From Spirochaetae bacterium HGW-Spirochaetae-2 (lineage in GTDB: Bacteria; Spirochaetota; Spirochaetia; Sphaerochaetales; Sphaerochaetaceae): 64,000 nucleotides of DNA. The translations under genes were made by a program, and so were the position numbers. A model generated the notes under the pieces. That model was not told the origin of the DNA and ran no database searches. It saw only the letters and a program-made list of their open reading frames with translations. Within the stretch, counting starts at the first letter, position 1. Each line of letters starts with the position of its first letter. Positions 16,635 to 24,526 of this stretch are shown piece after piece. Where the stretch lies: assembly GCA_002839355.1 (NCBI GenBank), contig PGXW01000005.1, forward strand, positions 1 through 64,000. Direction: 5' to 3'.

Positions 16635-16735
16635 GGTGCCAGGTACCCTGCACTTGGCTCCCTCTTCAGCTTAACCCGAGAGGTCTCGCACCCGTAGACT
16701 CCCCTTTCAAGTAGCCAAAGGCGGTGCCAGGCACC
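16635..16735. repeat. degenerate GTGCCAGGCAC-type repeat element
   Basis: GGTGCCAGGTACC (16635-16647) and GGTGCCAGGCACC (16723-16735) bracket about 75 bases. The right part (GCCAAAGGCGGTGCCAGGCA) is identical to one arm of the 68-bp hairpins at 23584 and 24347, in the opposite orientation. This resembles REP-like palindromic repeats mobilised by a transposase acting elsewhere. The gap from 16455 to 16770 otherwise shows nothing coding. Confidence 0.6.
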
Positions 16736-16770
16736 GTCATCCACAGGAGCCTTTCGCATTCCCAAGGGTA

Positions 16771-17517
16771 TCACCCTTGCGAAGACAATATCCGCATGAC
16801 CTGTTCGAGGTCTTCGCGTGTCTTGACGCTGGGGGGCTGGTAGTTGTACTTGGTCTGCACGACCTTGATGCGGTAGCCGTTCTCCATGGCCTTGAGCTGC
16901 TCGAGCGACTCGGTGAGCGAGAGGGGCGTATTGGGCAACGTGACATACTTGAGCAGGAAATCCTTGCGGAAGCCGAACACGCCGATATGCTCGTGCATGG
17001 CATGGTATTCGCGGTTGCGGGGGTAGGGGATCGGCGCACGGGAGAAGAGCATGGCATTGCCCTCGATATCGACGACGACCTTGACCGCATTGGGATTGTC
17101 GATACGCGACTGGTCGGTAATGCGGTAGCAGCTGGTGGTCATGACCTGCTTCTTGTCGGTGACAAGGGCGATGATCACTTCGTCGATGATCTCGGGAATG
17201 AGCAGCGGTTCGTCGCCCTGGATATTCAGCACATAGTCGCAATGATAGGAGCGGACGACCTCGGCGATACGGTCGCTTCCGGTCATGTGCTCGGCAGAGG
17301 TCATGACGACCTTGCCGCCGAACGCAGTGACCGCATCGAAGACGCGCTGGTCGTCGGTGGCGACCAGCAGGTCGTCCAACAAGGTGGACAGCGAGGCGAT
17401 CTCGTAGACACGCTGCACCATGGGCTTGCCGCAGATATCGCACAACGGTTTGCCGGGCAAGCGGGTCGAGTCGTAGCGGACAGGAATCACGCCCAGGATG
17501 GTTTTCTTCTTAGTCAT
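16771..17517 (-). CDS. kdsB: CMP-Kdo synthetase-like cytidylyltransferase (copy 1)
   Basis: 3-Deoxy-manno-octulosonate cytidylyltransferase family enzyme (248 residues) that would transfer CMP from CTP to a 2-keto sugar acid. The nucleotide-binding start GVIPVRYDSTRLPGKPL varies slightly from the canonical IPARYxSxRLPGKPL; VLNIQGDEPLI and the C-terminal PPSVKTREDLEQV are conserved. It is the last gene of the TRAP operon and overlaps the lyase gene by four bases, with no ribosome binding site of its own. A truncated relative of its 3' end lies at 6629-6763. With a second kdsB in the same operon, the substrate may be Kdo or a related ulosonic acid. Confidence 0.88.
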   Translation of the reverse strand: MTKKKTILGVIPVRYDSTRLPGKPLCDICGKPMVQRVYEIASLSTLLDDLLVATDDQRVFDAVTAFGGKVVMTSAEHMTGSDRIAEVVRSYHCDYVLNIQGDEPLLIPEIIDEVIIALVTDKKQVMTTSCYRITDQSRIDNPNAVKVVVDIEGNAMLFSRAPIPYPRNREYHAMHEHIGVFGFRKDFLLKYVTLPNTPLSLTESLEQLKAMENGYRIKVVQTKYNYQPPSVKTREDLEQVMRILSSQG

Positions 17518-18446
17518 GGTATCTGTGCATTCTCACGGTTTTTCCACGTTTGAGTCAATGCCCACATCTGTTCGATCTCCAGCTGCCGGTTGCGCGTAAA
17601 GGCACCGGGATCCCTGGAGCGCGTGTGGTAGCCGAAACCGAGGCGTTCCAACGTCCCGAGGTAGTACTTCGCGTTGGTCGGGTATATCTGGTTCTCGACA
17701 AGCGATAGACACCCGATAACATCCTGGATCCTCTGGGCCTTCTCCATGTCGGTGTGGAAGGCGCCCATGAGTGCCTGGTACAGTTCGGGGTGGAAGTTTG
17801 CCATGACCCCGGAGAATCCGTGGGCCCCTATGAGCAGGCTCTCCAGGAGCGTGGCGGAATTGGCGTTGAACAGCTTGAACTTTGTTCCTTGCATTGCGAC
17901 AAGTTTCGCCTGCATCTGCTCCACTGAGCAGCTGGTGTCCTTGAGGAACTGGAAATCCCCGATATCCAACAACGAAGTGAGCACCTGGGGTGACAGCAAC
18001 CGCTTATAGGGGTAGGGACACTCGTAGATTCCCAGGGGGAAGCCGGCAATGGAATCGGCCACCTCCTTCGCATTGCGCAGGAACGTCCGGTCATCCTCGT
18101 CTTCGGTGGCGAAGCGGTTGGAGATGAACACATAGGCGTCGATCCCTTCCTGGGCAATAGCGGCCGCCTCACGCTGTTGCGTCAAGATATCGTCGGCGGT
18201 ATGGCCCGAGGCGATCAGGGACAGGCCTTTGGGCTTGTTCTTCACAATGAAGCGCAGCAGCTGAAGCTTCTCCTCGAAGGAGAGGAAGAATATCTCGCTG
18301 GATTGGCACAGGGCGAATATGCCGTCGACCTGGTGGTCGGCATACCACTGCAGCAACCCTTCCACCCCCGCATAGTCGATCCGGTTGTCGTCGGTGAAGG
18401 GGGTGATCATGGTGACATGGATGCCATTGGGGAGTGTCTTGTCCAT
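17514..18446 (-). CDS. DapA/NanA-family lyase or synthase (class I aldolase)
   Basis: Schiff-base aldolase of 310 residues in the dihydrodipicolinate synthase/N-acetylneuraminate lyase superfamily. The catalytic Tyr141 (IYECPYPYKR) and Schiff-base Lys169 (FLKDTS) are present. The carboxylate-binding G-x-T-G-E motif of DapA and NanA is replaced by CQSSE (residues 47-51), a branch whose substrate is not established to my knowledge. Between two cytidylyltransferase genes and a TRAP importer, a role in cleaving or forming a 2-keto-3-deoxy sugar acid is likely. It overlaps the neighbours by one and four bases, so the genes are translationally coupled. Confidence 0.85.
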   Translation of the reverse strand: MDKTLPNGIHVTMITPFTDDNRIDYAGVEGLLQWYADHQVDGIFALCQSSEIFFLSFEEKLQLLRFIVKNKPKGLSLIASGHTADDILTQQREAAAIAQEGIDAYVFISNRFATEDEDDRTFLRNAKEVADSIAGFPLGIYECPYPYKRLLSPQVLTSLLDIGDFQFLKDTSCSVEQMQAKLVAMQGTKFKLFNANSATLLESLLIGAHGFSGVMANFHPELYQALMGAFHTDMEKAQRIQDVIGCLSLVENQIYPTNAKYYLGTLERLGFGYHTRSRDPGAFTRNRQLEIEQMWALTQTWKNRENAQIP

Positions 18447-19189
18447 CAGTGGGCCTCTTGCTGTGCCAGCATGATCCGCTCCACCTGCTCCAGGTCCTCC
18501 TGGGTGTCGACGCTGAGGGCGTTGTAGGGGAAGCGGGTCTTGACGATCTTGATAGCGTACCCATGTTCGAGCACGCGCATCTGTTCCAACGATTCGGTGG
18601 CCGCCAGCGGCGTCTCCTCGAGGGTGATATAGGTCATGAGGAAGTCCTTGGTATAGACGTAGATGCCGATATGCTCGTAGGCGGCGAAGCGCTGGGTGTA
18701 GCGGGGATAGGGGATCAGCGAACGGGAGAAGAGCAGGGCGAAGCCGTGGAGATTCGAGACGACCTTCACGACGTTCGGATTCTGCAAGGCCTGCTCGTCG
18801 TGGATCTCGTGGCAGCCGGTGACCATGACCAGCGACGGGTCGGCCAGCATCGCGGCGACGAACTCGTCGATGATCGCCGGCGTTATCAGCGGTTCGTCAC
18901 CCTGGATGTTCACCACGATGTCGCAATCCATGTGGGCGGCGACCTGGGCTATCCGGTCGCTACCGGTCTTGTGGTCAACCGAGGTGAGGAAGGCCTCTCC
19001 TCCGAAGGCCTCGACCGCCGCGACGATGCGCTGGTCGTCGGTGGCCACCACGACCCTGTCCAATGTCGCAGCCTGCATGGCCTGTTCGTATACATGTTGG
19101 ATCATGGGTTTGCCGCAGATCATCTTCAATGGTTTGCCCGGGAGCCGCGACGAGCCGTAGCGTGCGGGTATGATGCCGATAGTAGCCAT
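18446..19189 (-). CDS. kdsB: CMP-Kdo synthetase (copy 2)
   Basis: Canonical 3-deoxy-manno-octulosonate cytidylyltransferase (247 residues). It carries IIPARYGSSRLPGKPL near the N-terminus, VVNIQGDEPLI mid-protein and EDLEQVERIM at the end. I prefer the ATG beginning MATIGII because GGAG sits nine bases upstream; an ATG three codons earlier abuts the same GGAG directly. It differs from copy 1 over most of its length, so the pair is an old duplication and probably differs in substrate. It ends on the start codon of the lyase gene. Confidence 0.9.
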   Translation of the reverse strand: MATIGIIPARYGSSRLPGKPLKMICGKPMIQHVYEQAMQAATLDRVVVATDDQRIVAAVEAFGGEAFLTSVDHKTGSDRIAQVAAHMDCDIVVNIQGDEPLITPAIIDEFVAAMLADPSLVMVTGCHEIHDEQALQNPNVVKVVSNLHGFALLFSRSLIPYPRYTQRFAAYEHIGIYVYTKDFLMTYITLEETPLAATESLEQMRVLEHGYAIKIVKTRFPYNALSVDTQEDLEQVERIMLAQQEAH

Positions 19190-19204
19190 ATTCCTCATCT
19201 CCTC

Positions 19205-20425
19205 TCAAGTAAAACTGTTGTTGCGGGCCGCTTGCCGGATCGCGTGCATATCCATCGGTTCGATATCGGAGACAATGGACTCGCGCAATGCCTTGCCTGC
19301 GTCGGTCTGCTGCGGGTGGGAGATCATATCCAGCTGTACGCCCAGCATGGTGCAGACCTTGTGGGCCAGGATCGGCCAGATGACCCCGATATCCCCGATC
19401 ACCGGCAGACTCGATTCGAGCCTGCTGAACGCCGACATCTCCATGCGGAAGGGAATCTTCGACATCTTGGTCTTGGGCAGGCCCTCGTCGATCGCCCGCT
19501 GGATATCGCCGCCGTGCTTGTCCATGTCCCACGCCTTCTTCAGGTTCTCGTCGAGATCGAAGCGGACCAGTGTCTTGCCCTGGAGGCTGTAGGTGCGCAG
19601 CCCGTTCCAGTTGGCCCAGATACCGTGCCCGGTATAGGTCTCGAACGGACCGTCGTGGATCTCCTGGGTCAACGCGACCGCCGATTCTATGATCACCTCG
19701 GCCGAGCCGAGCATGTCGGCGATGCGTGCGCTGCGTTCAGCTATGGAGATGCTGTCGCCGATTGCGATACCGACATATCCGCCTCCCACCAGTTGGGGAA
19801 TGCTCACCAGCACGGGCAGGTGTTTCTTCGCTCCTATGCCGAGCATGGTGCGGTGGTCGCAGCCCCAGCCGGCGACCTCCTCGAAGGGTCTGCCGCAACT
19901 GCGTGCGATCTCGAGGACCGAGTTCGCGGCGGTTTCGGTGTACAGGCCCATGGGGTAGGCCATGTTCCCCGCTGCCTTGATGATTACCTGGCCCTCTGCC
20001 GCCTGGCAGATCGCAACGAGGCGTTCGTCGACGATCATCTCCTTGCGCAAGCGTTCCCACCGGTTCTCGTCCATGACGGTCAGTTCGAAGACATCACCGC
20101 GGGGGAGCGATCGGGCCGAAAGCAGGTCGGCGAGTTCGCTCCTGGAGACGACGATGCGCTTGACGCGGTCGAGCACGCCGCCCATCTCGTGGGCCACGAC
20201 AGCCGAACTGGTCGTGACGCCGTCGATGATCCCCTTGTCCATCAGGTGGGCAATCAGGGTGGTGACCCCCTCGTGGATATTCGGACCGCTTCCCGTGGCC
20301 ACCACGACCTTCCCGCCGTGTTCCTTGGTCTCTACGATCGATTTGACCGCCGTGTCGAGGAACTGTAGGGAATCGGGGCCGAGCATGGCGCGGTAGCTCT
20401 CTATATGTCGTTGCATCTCATGCAT
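19205..20425 (-). CDS. unrecognised 406-residue protein of the TRAP/kdsB operon
   Basis: I cannot assign a family with confidence. The protein is soluble and has no signal peptide. A glycine-rich stretch VVVATGSGPNIHEG (residues 40-53) followed by LIAHLMDKGIIDGVTTSSAV looks like a Rossmann or deoxyhypusine-synthase-like NAD-binding core. Other conspicuous motifs are AGNMAYPMGLYTET, GWGCDHRTMLGIGAKKHLP and TGHGIWANWNG. GGAGG precedes the ATG by eight bases. Its place between the TRAP permease and the sugar-acid enzymes suggests the first intracellular step on the imported compound, perhaps an oxidoreductase or isomerase. Function is inference only. Confidence 0.7.
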   Translation of the reverse strand: MHEMQRHIESYRAMLGPDSLQFLDTAVKSIVETKEHGGKVVVATGSGPNIHEGVTTLIAHLMDKGIIDGVTTSSAVVAHEMGGVLDRVKRIVVSRSELADLLSARSLPRGDVFELTVMDENRWERLRKEMIVDERLVAICQAAEGQVIIKAAGNMAYPMGLYTETAANSVLEIARSCGRPFEEVAGWGCDHRTMLGIGAKKHLPVLVSIPQLVGGGYVGIAIGDSISIAERSARIADMLGSAEVIIESAVALTQEIHDGPFETYTGHGIWANWNGLRTYSLQGKTLVRFDLDENLKKAWDMDKHGGDIQRAIDEGLPKTKMSKIPFRMEMSAFSRLESSLPVIGDIGVIWPILAHKVCTMLGVQLDMISHPQQTDAGKALRESIVSDIEPMDMHAIRQAARNNSFT

Positions 20426-20458
20426 GGGTAATGCCTCCTGTATGGCTTGATCTCTATG

Positions 20459-21745
20459 CTATCCCATCATCCGGTGGGGGACGAACAGGACGATATCGGG
20501 AACGAAGGTGATCAGCATGAGCAGTGCCAGCAGCACCACGATCATGGGCAGTATCTCCTTGGTTATCTTCACGAACGGGGTGTTGGAGATGCCGGCGGTG
20601 ATGAACAGCAGGAACCCGAAGGGCGGGGTGGACAGGCCGATCATCATGTTCAGGCAGATCAACACACCGAAGTGGACCATGTCTATGCCCAGCATCCGCA
20701 CGATGGGTATCACCATGGGCAGGAACACGAACTGCAGTACCGCGGTGTCCAAGAACATGCCGAGGATCAGAAACAGGGTGTTTATCCCCAGCAGCAACAG
20801 GTACTTGTTGGTGGTCAGACCCAGCATGAACTGCGAGATCATGGCGGGGATATTCTCCTTGGCCACGATATAGGTGAATACGGCTGCCGCTCCGGTGAGG
20901 ATCGTGATCTGTCCGGCGCCGATGATCGTGTCCTTCAGCGTCAGCAGCAGCGCCTTGAAGCCGAGGACCCGGTAGGCGAACAGGGCGACGATCAGCGCAT
21001 AGAGGGCGGCGACGGCTCCCGCTTCGGTGGGGGTCATGACGCCGGTGTAGATTCCCACCAGCAGGATCACGGGAGTAAGGAGGGCGGGAAAGGCCTTCAT
21101 GGAGAACTTGATGAATTCGACGAATGTGAATGTCTCGCCCCTGGGATAATCGCGTTTGCGCGCTATGTACCAGACGTAGATGCTCAGCACCAGGGCGAGC
21201 AGGATACCGGGCACCATGCCGCCGAGGAACAGGGCACCGACCGAGGTTCCCGAGAGCATGGCGTAGATGACGAAGGGGATGCTTGGGGGGAAGATCGGGC
21301 CGATGGTTGCCGATGCGGCGGTGATCGCGCAGCTGAACGGTTTGTCGTAGCCGTCCTTGACCATCGATTCGATCTCCATCTTGCCGATGCCCGCGGCGTC
21401 CGCGATAGCCGAGCCGGTCATGCCGCTGAAGATCAGCGATACGATCACGTTCACATACGCCAGGGCCCCGCGGCGTCTACCGATGAGGGCTTTGGAGAAG
21501 GTGAACATGGCGTCGGTCACCTTGCCCGAGTTCATCACGTTCGCGGTGAAGATGAACAGCGGTACGGCCATGAGCACATAGCCGGTGTACAGTGTTCCCA
21601 TTGTCTGTCCGACGACCAGTCCGATATCGCCACCGGTGTAGAGCAGGTAGTAGACACCCGCGGCCAGCATGCCGTAGGTGACGGGTATGTTGAGCAGGAA
21701 GGTCAGCACCAGCATGCCGATCGGAATCCACAACGATAGGTCCAT
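20459..21745 (-). CDS. TRAP transporter large permease (DctM/SiaM type)
   Basis: Large membrane subunit (428 residues) of a tripartite ATP-independent periplasmic transporter, which drives solute uptake with a sodium or proton gradient. About twelve hydrophobic helices are seen. The conserved family stretches SGSAIADAAGIG, ITAASATIGPIFPPSIPFV and MIGLSTPPFGFLLF are intact. I place the start at the ATG (MDLSLWIP) that overlaps the last base of the small-permease stop; a longer upstream frame is only a shadow of that gene. Confidence 0.92.
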   Translation of the reverse strand: MDLSLWIPIGMLVLTFLLNIPVTYGMLAAGVYYLLYTGGDIGLVVGQTMGTLYTGYVLMAVPLFIFTANVMNSGKVTDAMFTFSKALIGRRRGALAYVNVIVSLIFSGMTGSAIADAAGIGKMEIESMVKDGYDKPFSCAITAASATIGPIFPPSIPFVIYAMLSGTSVGALFLGGMVPGILLALVLSIYVWYIARKRDYPRGETFTFVEFIKFSMKAFPALLTPVILLVGIYTGVMTPTEAGAVAALYALIVALFAYRVLGFKALLLTLKDTIIGAGQITILTGAAAVFTYIVAKENIPAMISQFMLGLTTNKYLLLLGINTLFLILGMFLDTAVLQFVFLPMVIPIVRMLGIDMVHFGVLICLNMMIGLSTPPFGFLLFITAGISNTPFVKITKEILPMIVVLLALLMLITFVPDIVLFVPHRMMG

Positions 21746-22260
21746 TACCGTACCTCCCCGGTCGTGTCGTGTTCGTGCGAGACAAGTGTCTGTATGGCTC
21801 TCAGGCAGTCGGTGACCATGTAGATGATCGAGAAGGTGACGAATACGATGAATGGGGCATATACGTAGCTGATGGGGACCTTGAGCACCGGGGTGGTCTT
21901 GATTCCCATGAACACGATAAAATCCAGGGCGGGGTAGAACAGGATGGCGAAGGCCACCAGGATGATGCCGTTGCCAGCCAGTTTCATGATCGCCTGGCCC
22001 CGTCGCCCGAAGCGGTCGTAGATGAGGCTGAACGATACGTGTTCGCGCCGCTTGCTCGCCGCGCATGCGCCGAACGCCACGGTCCAGATGAAGCCTATGA
22101 CGGTGTACTCGTAGGTCCATTCGTACTGGTGGTTGAGGAAGTAGCGGGAGAAGATCTGCAGGCAGAAGGCAATGAACATGAACAGGAAGGCGGTGACCGG
22201 CAGGTAGATGCTTATGGTCTCTTCCAGTATATGGATCGCCGTGGCGAGCTTCTTGGACAT
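21745..22260 (-). CDS. TRAP transporter small permease (DctQ type)
   Basis: Small membrane subunit (171 residues) with four predicted helices. The family pattern FSRYFLNHQYEWTYEYTV (about residues 35-52) is clear. GGGGAGGAG lies upstream of the ATG. It is coupled to the large permease by a one-base overlap and separated from the binding-protein gene by 158 bases that contain no other gene. Confidence 0.9.
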   Translation of the reverse strand: MSKKLATAIHILEETISIYLPVTAFLFMFIAFCLQIFSRYFLNHQYEWTYEYTVIGFIWTVAFGACAASKRREHVSFSLIYDRFGRRGQAIMKLAGNGIILVAFAILFYPALDFIVFMGIKTTPVLKVPISYVYAPFIVFVTFSIIYMVTDCLRAIQTLVSHEHDTTGEVR

Positions 22261-22418
22261 AGTGATCTCCTCCCCTTGAACATGTCTTTTCTTGGGCCTA
22301 TCGGACAGATGGACTGCGTTCTCGTCAGCTCAGATATAGGAATATCTTCGCTTCCTCGGTCTTGCCATCCGTCCGATCCGCTCCAAGTCAAGTTCATGTT
22401 CTCATTACGTGCTACTCG

Positions 22419-23444
22419 CTACTCGGCCATTTTCCTGATGCGGTCGAACAGGTCCATGTCCCAATCCTTGATGAAGTTTGTCTGCTGCAGGTAGTAGTCG
22501 TTCACCTGCTTCTTGAATGCTGCCACATCGGGAGTCGCGACGGTCAGGCCCTGCGAGCGGAAGAATGCGACCAGGCTGGCTTCCTTGCCTTTGACGATGT
22601 TGTTGTTGTACTCGATTCCCTCGACGAATGCCTGCTTGACCAGGGGTTGCAATTCGGGTCCGAGCGACTGCCAGAACTTTTCGTTGATCGCCGGCCATAC
22701 GGTACCGATCTGGTGGTTCGTCAGTGCGATCGACTTGGTCACTTCATAGAACTTGCCCTCTTCGGTTGCTGTCAGCGGGTTGTCCTGTCCGTCGACCGTA
22801 CCGGTTGCCAGTGCGGTGTACAGTTCGGAGAACGCCACGGGTGTCGGGTTCGCGCCCAGTGCCTTGCCCAGCATGAGCCATGCTTCGGAGTTCGGCATGC
22901 GCAGTTTCACACCCTTCAGGTCGGCGGGTGTCATGGCTGGTTTCGGGTTCTTCAGGTTGATCGTCCGCGAGCCGATGTAGTACGAGGCCAGGGGCCGTAC
23001 GCCGACTTTCTGTGCCACGCTGTCGAACAGTTCCGTTCCGATTGGGCCGTTGAGCACCTTGTTCATGTGGTCCAGGTCCTTGAAGATGTAGCCTGCGCTG
23101 AACATGCTGGTCGAGGGCATGTACGTTGCCAGCCATGTGCCGTCCGTATAGCACATCGTCGCGTTGCCGCGGATGGTCGCGGGCAGTTCATCGTCCTGGC
23201 TGAACAGCGAGCTGGAGTCGTGGACTTCCAACGTCACCCTACCGCCGGTCAGTTCCTCCAGGCGTGGTTTCACATACTCCACCAATACCTTCGAGTGGGC
23301 TTCCTCGGTTACCGATGCTGTGGTGAATACGATGTTGAATTTCTGCTGCGCGCCACTCGGACTTTCGACTTTCCCTGCTGCGAACAGCAATGTCGGGAAA
23401 ACGAGAAAAGCAACCATACATGCTAGCAAAATGTTCCTTTTCAT
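22419..23444 (-). CDS. TRAP transporter substrate-binding protein (DctP type)
   Basis: Periplasmic binding protein (341 residues) with a signal peptide ending near LLFAAGK. Typical DctP features are LKGVKLRMPNSEAW, which includes the arginine that binds the ligand carboxylate, and GTVDGQDNPL. It should bind an organic or sugar acid and present it to DctQM. AAGGAGATA precedes the ATG beginning MKRNILL; a start 36 bases upstream lacks a ribosome binding site. It is the first gene of a seven-gene operon. Confidence 0.92.
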   Translation of the reverse strand: MKRNILLACMVAFLVFPTLLFAAGKVESPSGAQQKFNIVFTTASVTEEAHSKVLVEYVKPRLEELTGGRVTLEVHDSSSLFSQDDELPATIRGNATMCYTDGTWLATYMPSTSMFSAGYIFKDLDHMNKVLNGPIGTELFDSVAQKVGVRPLASYYIGSRTINLKNPKPAMTPADLKGVKLRMPNSEAWLMLGKALGANPTPVAFSELYTALATGTVDGQDNPLTATEEGKFYEVTKSIALTNHQIGTVWPAINEKFWQSLGPELQPLVKQAFVEGIEYNNNIVKGKEASLVAFFRSQGLTVATPDVAAFKKQVNDYYLQQTNFIKDWDMDLFDRIRKMAE

Positions 23445-23504
23445 ACGGGTATCTCCTTTTTTCGTGCGCTTCGGACACAACTCGCGTGTCCGTCCTACAC
23501 TTCG

Positions 23505-23533
23505 ACGCTACCACCGCCAAGTGCCGCTGTCAA
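23505..23533 (-). promoter_or_regulatory. candidate promoter of the TRAP/sugar-acid operon
   Basis: On the minus strand a perfect TTGACA (23528-23533) is followed after 17 bases by TAGCGT (23505-23510), a weak -10 match. It lies 60 to 90 bases before the binding-protein start. The weak -10 suggests activation or an incorrect call. Confidence 0.4.
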
Positions 23534-23544
23534 CAAAAAAAGAT

Positions 23545-23571
23545 ACTTTTATGAAGATATTTTATAAAAGT
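23545..23571. promoter_or_regulatory. palindromic site upstream of the TRAP operon promoter
   Basis: Perfect inverted repeat ACTTTTAT-N11-ATAAAAGT, just upstream of the candidate -35 box. Position and AT-rich arms suit an activator or repressor site. No regulator gene is adjacent. Confidence 0.4.
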
Positions 23572-23583
23572 CTAGATGCCTAC

Positions 23584-23651
23584 GCCAAGCGGTGCCAGGG
23601 ATGCAACGCTTGAAGGAGCTAGGCTCCTTCATGCCTGGCACCGCCTTTGGC
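23584..23651. repeat. 68-bp hairpin repeat (REP-like), copy 1
   Basis: A long imperfect palindrome: the left arm starts GCCAAGCGGTGCCAGG, the loop is TAG between GAAGGAGC and GCTCCTTC, and the right arm ends CCTGGCACCGCCTTTGGC. It matches the copy at 24347-24414 at 67 of 68 positions, so it is a mobile or actively homogenised element. The surrounding gap 23652-24070 shows no gene. Confidence 0.8.
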
Positions 23652-24070
23652 TGGCTCCCTCTTGAAGTAGTGCTATCATAACTCCCATCTTCCTCCCTCT
23701 TTTTTTACACTTTCCATCACAATTCTTGCCAACTAGTTTGCATATAATGAGTAGCAGCGATTCTCCTTATCGGTACAACGAATGTAACGCATGTGTCATC
23801 TGAGTTGTTATGATAACTGAACTGTTTGCGAGGTAGACAATTGAGTAGATTCAATAGGGTATGTTATGGATTGTTGACCAATAACGGTCTGCAATCGGTC
23901 CAATATGGTTCTTATTGTATTCCCACTTTTTCTGTGGTATGGTTGCTCTTACGAATTGGCTATGTACTGGGAAGGGGTGTCAGGTATGATGGCGATGCAG
24001 CAAGATAAGACATATGGCAGTGAACGTATCGTTGCCAACGACCCCGAAGAGCGAGCTGATTTGTAGAAAG

Positions 24071-24104
24071 AAAGGTGACGGAGCCTAGTGCCCCAGTCAC
24101 CTTT
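24071..24104. terminator. terminator-like hairpin
   Basis: AAAGGTGAC and GTCACCTTT form a perfect nine-base stem around a 16-base loop, with short T-rich tracts on both strands. No gene ends nearby on either strand, so it may be a relic or separate the TRAP operon from the polysaccharide locus. Confidence 0.45.
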
Positions 24105-24346
24105 TGTGTATCGGTAGTGATCTGTTACAGATTCCTGTGTGGCCTTTCGACGTTCCGGCGTGAAAGTGTCCGCAGAGGAGGAACGTACTCCACTTCCTGG
24201 AAATTCTTCAAACGGAATTTCCTTCTGCTTGTGTGTGCCTCCCGAAAAACGACCCTATTTGATGAGTATTCTCTTTTTCAACTTGGCATGCAATTTCGTG
24301 TCGGGTTGTTTTGTCGTATCACCATTGTTCATTTTTTGAACATGGT

Positions 24347-24414
24347 GCCAAACGGTGCCAGGGATGCAACGCTTGAAGGAGCTAGGCTCCTTCATGCCTG
24401 GCACCGCCTTTGGC
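24347..24414. repeat. 68-bp hairpin repeat (REP-like), copy 2
   Basis: Same palindrome as 23584-23651 with one base difference, in the same orientation. It overlaps the upstream end of the open frame of the MarR-like gene, which argues that the real start of that gene is further downstream. Confidence 0.8.
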
Positions 24415-24526
24415 AGGGATTAACCAACCAGTAATCTCGGATGTCTTCTTCGACGCGAACGCCGCTACACACTGTTTAGATCGAAGTCCACTCAAGATAA
24501 TGTTCAAGGCGACAAAATATATAACA

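Noticed and set aside
16502-17443. Open frame of 313 codons on the minus strand
   Set aside because: Overlaps kdsB copy 1 in another frame; Arg-rich shadow with no homology pattern.
18434-20368. Very long open frame (about 640 codons) on the plus strand
   Set aside because: It lies antisense to kdsB and the 406-residue gene in GC-rich DNA; its composition is shadow-like and no family motifs appear.
20447-21739. Open frame of 430 codons on the plus strand
   Set aside because: Antisense to the TRAP large permease; it is rich in His, Gln, Asp and Gly as expected from the reverse complement of a membrane protein gene.
22362-23426. Open frame of 354 codons on the plus strand
   Set aside because: Antisense to the TRAP binding-protein gene, which has a signal peptide, ribosome binding site and family motifs.
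23503-23518. GGCGGTGGTAGCGT on the minus strand, resembling the ops/JUMPstart element of polysaccharide operons
   Set aside because: It has inserted bases relative to GGCGGTAGC and precedes the TRAP operon, not the polysaccharide locus.
23826-24008. Short plus-strand frame of 60 codons between the TRAP operon and the terminator-like hairpin
   Set aside because: No ribosome binding site, no recognisable motifs, and it lies in a repeat-bearing gap.
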